Shown here: one piece after another, positions 60,517-64,000 of the stretch
Layout of the letters: every line of letters begins with the position of its first letter
How positions within the stretch are numbered: the first letter of the stretch is position 1
Assembly (NCBI GenBank): GCA_002434305.1
Contig: DJJU01000009.1
Span: forward strand, 8,307 to 72,306
Length of the DNA stretch: 64,000 bases
DNA from: Alicycliphilus sp. UBA6560
GTDB taxonomy: Bacteria > Pseudomonadota > Gammaproteobacteria > Burkholderiales > Burkholderiaceae_C
Direction of reading: 5' to 3'
Position numbers and translations under genes: made by a program
The notes under the pieces: model-generated
Database searches by the model: none
What the model was told of the DNA's origin: nothing
What the model saw: the letters and a program-made list of their open reading frames with translations, nothing else

Positions 60517-61474
60517 AGTTGGTGGCGTCGGCCTTGCCGCCCTCAGCGCAATCGCCGGCATCGGCGGGCGCGGTTTCGTCGGCGTTGGCTTCCTGCTGCT
60601 GCGGCTCGGCGTCGGCGGGCGTGTCGGCATCCAGAGCCTGGCGCACGGCGGCCTTGTCGCCGGCGCCGGCGAACTTGCTGTATTTGCCCAGCAGGCCCAC
60701 CAGCTGGCCATAGATGCGCGGGCTGCCGGCCAGGCATTCGCGCTGTTCCATGAAGTCGGCCTCGCCCGTGAAGTTGCCCACCAGGCCGCCGGCCTCGGTC
60801 ACCAGCAGGCTGCCGGCGGCCACGTCCCAGATGGACAGGCCGGTCTCGAAGAAGCCGTCGGTGTAGCCGGCGGCGACGTAGGCCAGGTCCAGCGCGGCGG
60901 CGCCGGGGCGGCGCAGGCCGGCGGTGCGCTGCATCACGTCGCCCATCATCAGCATGTAGGCCTTGAAGTTGTCGCCCGGGCGGAAGGGAAAGCCCGTGGA
61001 GATCAGGCATTCGCCCAGCCGCGTGCGCTTGGACACGCGAATGCGCCGGTCGTTCAGGAAGGCGCCGCGCCCGCGCGTGGCGGTGAACAGGTCGTTGCGC
61101 GTGGGGTCGTACACCACGGCGTGCTCCACGCGGCCCTTCACGGCCAGGGCGATGCTGACGCAGTAGACCGGAAAGCCGTGGATGAAGTTGGTGGTGCCGT
61201 CCAGCGGATCGATGATCCAGCGGAAGTCGGAATGCTTGGCCCCGTGCTCGCTGCCCGACTCTTCGGCCAGGATGCCGTGGCCGGGGTAGGCGCCGAGCAG
61301 CGTCTCGATGATGACCTGCTCGCTGGCCTGGTCCACCTCGGTCACGAAGTCGTTGATCTGCTTTTGCGAGATGCGCACCGCCTCCACATCGAGGGCCGCG
61401 CGGTTGATGATGGCGCCGGCGGCGCGTGCGGCCTTGATGGCCACGTTGAGCATGGGGTGCAGATTGGACGACAT
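60512..61474 (-). CDS. suhB: Inositol-1-monophosphatase family protein (SuhB)
   Basis: SuhB dephosphorylates inositol monophosphate and in proteobacteria also aids rRNA antitermination. The metal-binding motifs EESG (residues near 71), WIIDPLDGTTNFIHGFP and GLSIWDVAAGSLLVTEAGG are present. The ATG at 61,474 (MSSNLHPMLNVAIKAARAAG) is the typical start; the long upstream extension is a shadow. Residues ~275-320 are an extra acidic, Gln/Ala-rich tail not found in the shorter E. coli protein. It is divergent from trmJ. Confidence 0.92.
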   Translation of the reverse strand: MSSNLHPMLNVAIKAARAAGAIINRAALDVEAVRISQKQINDFVTEVDQASEQVIIETLLGAYPGHGILAEESGSEHGAKHSDFRWIIDPLDGTTNFIHGFPVYCVSIALAVKGRVEHAVVYDPTRNDLFTATRGRGAFLNDRRIRVSKRTRLGECLISTGFPFRPGDNFKAYMLMMGDVMQRTAGLRRPGAAALDLAYVAAGYTDGFFETGLSIWDVAAGSLLVTEAGGLVGNFTGEADFMEQRECLAGSPRIYGQLVGLLGKYSKFAGAGDKAAVRQALDADTPADAEPQQQEANADETAPADAGDCAEGGKADATNS

Positions 61475-61625
61475 GGGGCTGGCAGGTGACGAAGGAGCGG
61501 TGGGGCGGCGCGCTGGCAAGGTGCAGGGCCGCAAGAGGCGAAGGCCGGCGATACGGCTTCGCAAAGGGCGAGATTCTACCGAGCCGCGCCCGGCCCTGCA
61601 GGCGGCGCGGCGACAATCGCCCGCC

Positions 61626-62411
61626 ATGCACACCCGTTTCGTCCTGATCCAGACCAGCCACGCCGGCAACGTCGGCGCCACCGCCCGCGCCATGAAGACC
61701 ATGGGCTTTCACGACCTGGTGCTGGTCGCGCCGCGCTGGCCCAATGTGCTGCGCCGCGAGGAAACCATCCAGCGCGCCAGCGGTGCACTGGACGTGCTGG
61801 AAAACGCGCGCATCGTCGCCACGCTGGACGAGGCGCTTCAGGGCATGACCCACCTGTGCGCCACGGCCATGACGCCGCGCGACTTCGGCCCGCCCACGCG
61901 CACGCCGCGCGCGCACTTCGAGGTGCTCCTGAATCAGGAGCTGCCAGCGCAAGAGCAGCAAGGGGTGGAAGCCGATTTGGCAATGAATTCATCAGAGCGC
62001 GGCGTGGCCTTCCTCTTCGGCTGCGAGCGCTTCGGCATGGCCAACGAGGACGTCTACCGCTGCCACGTGGCGCTGTCCATTCCCACCAATCCGCAGTTCG
62101 GCTCACTGAACCTGGCGGCGGCCGTGCAGCTCATCGCCTACGAATGGCGCCAGGCGCTGGGCGGCTTCGACGCGCCGGCCAGCGCCCCACAGGGCGAGCG
62201 CGCCGACGCCGCCCAGCTGGCCGGCATGCTGGCCCACTGGCAGCAGGCGCTGGCAGACATCGGCTTTCTCGACCCGGCCGCGCCCAAGAAGCTGATGCCG
62301 CGGCTGAATCAGTTGTTCAACCGCGCCCAGCCCACGGTGGAGGAAATCCACATCCTGCGCGGTGTCGCCAAATCCATGGCCGAGGCCGCGCGGCGCAAGC
62401 GGCTAGACTGA
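61626..62411 (+). CDS. trmJ: tRNA (cytidine/uridine-2'-O-)-methyltransferase TrmJ
   Basis: TrmJ methylates the ribose at tRNA position 32. The 261-residue SPOUT protein has LIQTSHAGNVGATARAMKTMGF, FLFGCERFGMANEDVYRC and IPTNPQFGSLNLAAAVQLIAYE, the knot motifs binding S-adenosylmethionine, and a C-terminal helical extension. Between residues ~102 and 122 an extra segment (NQELPAQEQQGVEADLAMN) is encoded by a copy of the chromosomal palindromic repeat, in frame, before the conserved GVAFLFG strand. The extra loop probably sits on the surface. Confidence 0.92.
   Translation: MHTRFVLIQTSHAGNVGATARAMKTMGFHDLVLVAPRWPNVLRREETIQRASGALDVLENARIVATLDEALQGMTHLCATAMTPRDFGPPTRTPRAHFEVLLNQELPAQEQQGVEADLAMNSSERGVAFLFGCERFGMANEDVYRCHVALSIPTNPQFGSLNLAAAVQLIAYEWRQALGGFDAPASAPQGERADAAQLAGMLAHWQQALADIGFLDPAAPKKLMPRLNQLFNRAQPTVEEIHILRGVAKSMAEAARRKRLD
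61931..61990 (+). repeat. Chromosomal palindromic repeat, copy 11 (inside trmJ)
   Basis: Reads GAATCAGGAGCTGCCAGCGC then AAGAGCAGCAAGGGGTGGAAG and CCGATTTGGCAATGAATTC. It lies wholly within the trmJ reading frame and adds about 20 residues. Confidence 0.65.
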
Positions 62412-62436
62412 CCGGCCGTTTTTCTAACCCCCTTCC

Positions 62437-63231
62437 ATGCTCTCCCGCCTGCGCTCCGACATCCAGTGCATCCTTGACCGTGACCCCGCTGCGCGCAGCC
62501 GCTGGGAGGTCGTCACCTGCTACCCCGGCCTGCACGCCATCTGGCTGCACCGGCCCGCGCACTGGTGCTGGGGGCGGGGTCTGCGCTGGCTGGGGCGCTT
62601 CATCTCGCACGTTTCGCGCTGGCTCACGGGCATCGAGATCCACCCGGGCGCGACCATCGGCCGCGGCGTGTTCATCGACCACGGCATGGGTGTGGTGATC
62701 GGCGAGACCGCGGTGGTGGGCGACGGCTGCACCATCTACCACGGCGTGACGCTGGGCGGCACGTCGCTGTACAAGGGCGCCAAGCGCCACCCGACGCTGG
62801 GGCGCGACGTGGTGGTGGCCGCCGGCGCCAAGGTCCTGGGCGGCTTCGAGGTGGGTGACGGCGCGAAGATCGGCAGCAACGCCGTGGTCATCAAACCCGT
62901 GCCGGCCGGGGCCACGGCCGTGGGCATCCCGGCGCGCATCATCCCCAGCAAGGAAGGCCAGAGCGCCGACGTGACCGAATCGCACAAGGGCGAGGACGGG
63001 GCGCCCAAGTTCAGCGCCTACGGCGTGGCCCCCCAGCAGGAAGATCCGCTGACCCAGGCCATGCGCGGCCTGATCGACTCCGCTGGCGCGCAGGAGCACC
63101 AGATCGCCCTGCTGTGGCGTGCCATCGAAAAGCTCTCCGCCGGCCAGCACGCGGGCGACTGCGTGCCGCGCGAGGCCGCCACACGCGAGCAGTTCGAGGC
63201 GGCGAAGCTGAACGACATCATTGGCAAGTGA
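62437..63231 (+). CDS. cysE: Serine O-acetyltransferase
   Basis: CysE makes O-acetylserine, the cysteine precursor used by CysM (24,575). The 264-residue protein has an N-terminal helical part and left-handed beta-helix hexapeptides: GIEIHPGATIGRGVFIDHGMGVVIGETAVVGDGCTIYHGVTLGGTSL (catalytic His in DHGMG) and AKVLGGFEVGDGAKIGSNAVVIKPVPAGATAVGIPARI. A ~65-residue tail after the barrel is longer than in the short SrpH/CysE forms. It follows trmJ by 25 bp on the same strand. Confidence 0.94.
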   Translation: MLSRLRSDIQCILDRDPAARSRWEVVTCYPGLHAIWLHRPAHWCWGRGLRWLGRFISHVSRWLTGIEIHPGATIGRGVFIDHGMGVVIGETAVVGDGCTIYHGVTLGGTSLYKGAKRHPTLGRDVVVAAGAKVLGGFEVGDGAKIGSNAVVIKPVPAGATAVGIPARIIPSKEGQSADVTESHKGEDGAPKFSAYGVAPQQEDPLTQAMRGLIDSAGAQEHQIALLWRAIEKLSAGQHAGDCVPREAATREQFEAAKLNDIIGK

Positions 63232-63242
63232 GGGCAGCCGCC

Positions 63243-63908
63243 ATGGACGTATCTGAGGCCCTGCGCCGGCGCCGCTCGGTGCGCGCCTTTTTACCCGAGG
63301 CGCCGCCCGCCGCCCTGGTGCAATCCCTGCTGGAGCAGGCCGGCCAGGCCGCATCCGGCGGCAACCTGCAGCCCTGGCGCGTGCTGGCCCTGGCCGGCGA
63401 GTCCCTGCGCGAGCTGCTGGCCGCCGTGGCCGCCGCCGAGCCGGAGCACAACCCGAGCCACTACCACTATCCCCCCAACCTGTGGGAGCCGTACCGCACG
63501 CGCCGCTTTGCCAATGGCGAGGACCTGTACCGCAGCCTGGGCCTGGCACGCGAGGACAAGGCCGGGCGCATGCAGCAGTTCGCGCGCAACGGGCAGTTCT
63601 TCGGGGCGCCCGTGGGGGTGCTGGTGTGCATCGACGAGCGCATGGGGGCGGCGCAGTGGATCGACCTGGGCATTTATCTGCAGTCGCTGATGCTGCTCGC
63701 CGTGCAGCACGGGCTGGCGACCTGTGCGCAGGGGTTCTGGCGCGGGCATGCGGCGACCGTGCAGCGGATGCTGCAGGTGCCTGCGCCTTACCAGGTGGCT
63801 TTCGGGGTGGCGCTGGGGTATGAGGATGTGGATGCGCCGGTGAATGCCATGGTGGCGGGGCGGGCGGATTGGCGGGAGTGGGGGGAGTTGCGGGGGTTCT
63901 CGGGCTGA
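63243..63908 (+). CDS. Nitroreductase-family flavoprotein
   Basis: The 221-residue protein starts VSEALRRRRSVRAFLPEAPP with the FMN-binding RRSVR motif and has QAASGGNLQPWRVLAL, IDLGIYLQSLMLLAVQHGLATCAQGFW and FGVALGYED, as in NfsA/NfnB-like reductases. These FMN enzymes reduce nitro or quinone compounds with NAD(P)H. The ATG at 63,243 is chosen over an upstream frame that overlaps cysE. It lies 11 bp behind cysE and may be co-transcribed. Confidence 0.88.
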   Translation: MDVSEALRRRRSVRAFLPEAPPAALVQSLLEQAGQAASGGNLQPWRVLALAGESLRELLAAVAAAEPEHNPSHYHYPPNLWEPYRTRRFANGEDLYRSLGLAREDKAGRMQQFARNGQFFGAPVGVLVCIDERMGAAQWIDLGIYLQSLMLLAVQHGLATCAQGFWRGHAATVQRMLQVPAPYQVAFGVALGYEDVDAPVNAMVAGRADWREWGELRGFSG

Positions 63909-63915
63909 GGGTTGT

Positions 63916-63991
63916 GCTATTGGTTTTGTAGCTTCTTGCACTTGCTGGGTAAGGGCTGGGGCCGTTTTGGCCTTGAGGTTTTTTTTGATGT
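63916..63991 (+). repeat. Chromosomal palindromic repeat, copy 12
   Basis: Just downstream of the nitroreductase stop, at the window end; reads TTTTGTAGCTTCTTGCACTT then GCTGGGTAAGGGCTGGGGCC and TTTTGGCCTTGAGG. Confidence 0.62.
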
Positions 63992-64000
63992 CGCTGGCCG

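Overview
The window is GC-rich betaproteobacterial DNA. Its housekeeping genes (dnaG-rpoD, valS, ppsA/ppsR, galU, cysM, cysE, suhB, trmJ), an IPTL-CTERM protein and a family of small intergenic palindromes point to the Comamonadaceae (Acidovorax / Alicycliphilus / Diaphorobacter type). That placement rests on protein recognition and gene content, not on a database search.

Positions 1 to about 24,490 are the right-hand part of an integrative conjugative element of the Tn4371 kind. It starts with the tail of a zinc-ribbon protein and a ZIP metal transporter. A zinc/cobalt/cadmium resistance block follows: the divergent two-component system czcRS, a broken DUF4148 gene, and czcI-czcC-czcB-czcA. 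Next come a LysR regulator and an EexN/TrbK-like lipoprotein. The mating-pair operon traG-(CopG)-trbB-trbC-trbD-trbE-trbJ-trbK-trbL-trbF-trbG-trbI-(DUF2274) comes last, with genes overlapping by 4 bp or separated by a few bases, and ends at a strong rho-independent terminator. Relaxase, integrase and the left end lie outside the window.

The junction with the chromosome (23,983-24,531) is the most interesting spot. It holds a complete tRNA-Leu(CAA) gene split by a 238-nt group I intron in the anticodon loop. About 190 bp further on is a second, truncated tRNA-Leu(CAA) 5' half that stops in the same anticodon loop, next to the chromosomal gene cysM. The simplest reading is that a mobile element disrupted the host tRNA-Leu(CAA) and brought an intron-bearing replacement.

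Positions 24,575-64,000 are chromosomal backbone. In order they hold cysM, a zinc-ribbon Nudix hydrolase, a TusA-like protein, a WYL regulator, a VOC protein, galU, valS, ppsR divergent from ppsA, a two-subunit sodium:solute symporter, a small unknown protein, an IS110-family insertion sequence, an FKBP isomerase and an HxlR regulator. A LuxR-type two-component system, two surface proteins (one IPTL-CTERM, one Ig-like/Lcl protein), a CoA-transferase preceded by a decayed partial copy, panE and dnaG-rpoD follow. The segment ends with an acyl-CoA synthetase, a Bcr/CflA efflux pump, an Ldh_2 oxidoreductase, ggt, suhB, trmJ, cysE and a nitroreductase.

A ~60-bp palindromic repeat occurs at least twelve times in this backbone and not at all in the conjugative element. 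Most copies sit at gene 3' ends, but one supplies the first residues of a histidine kinase and another lies in frame inside trmJ. No rRNA operon or CRISPR array was seen.
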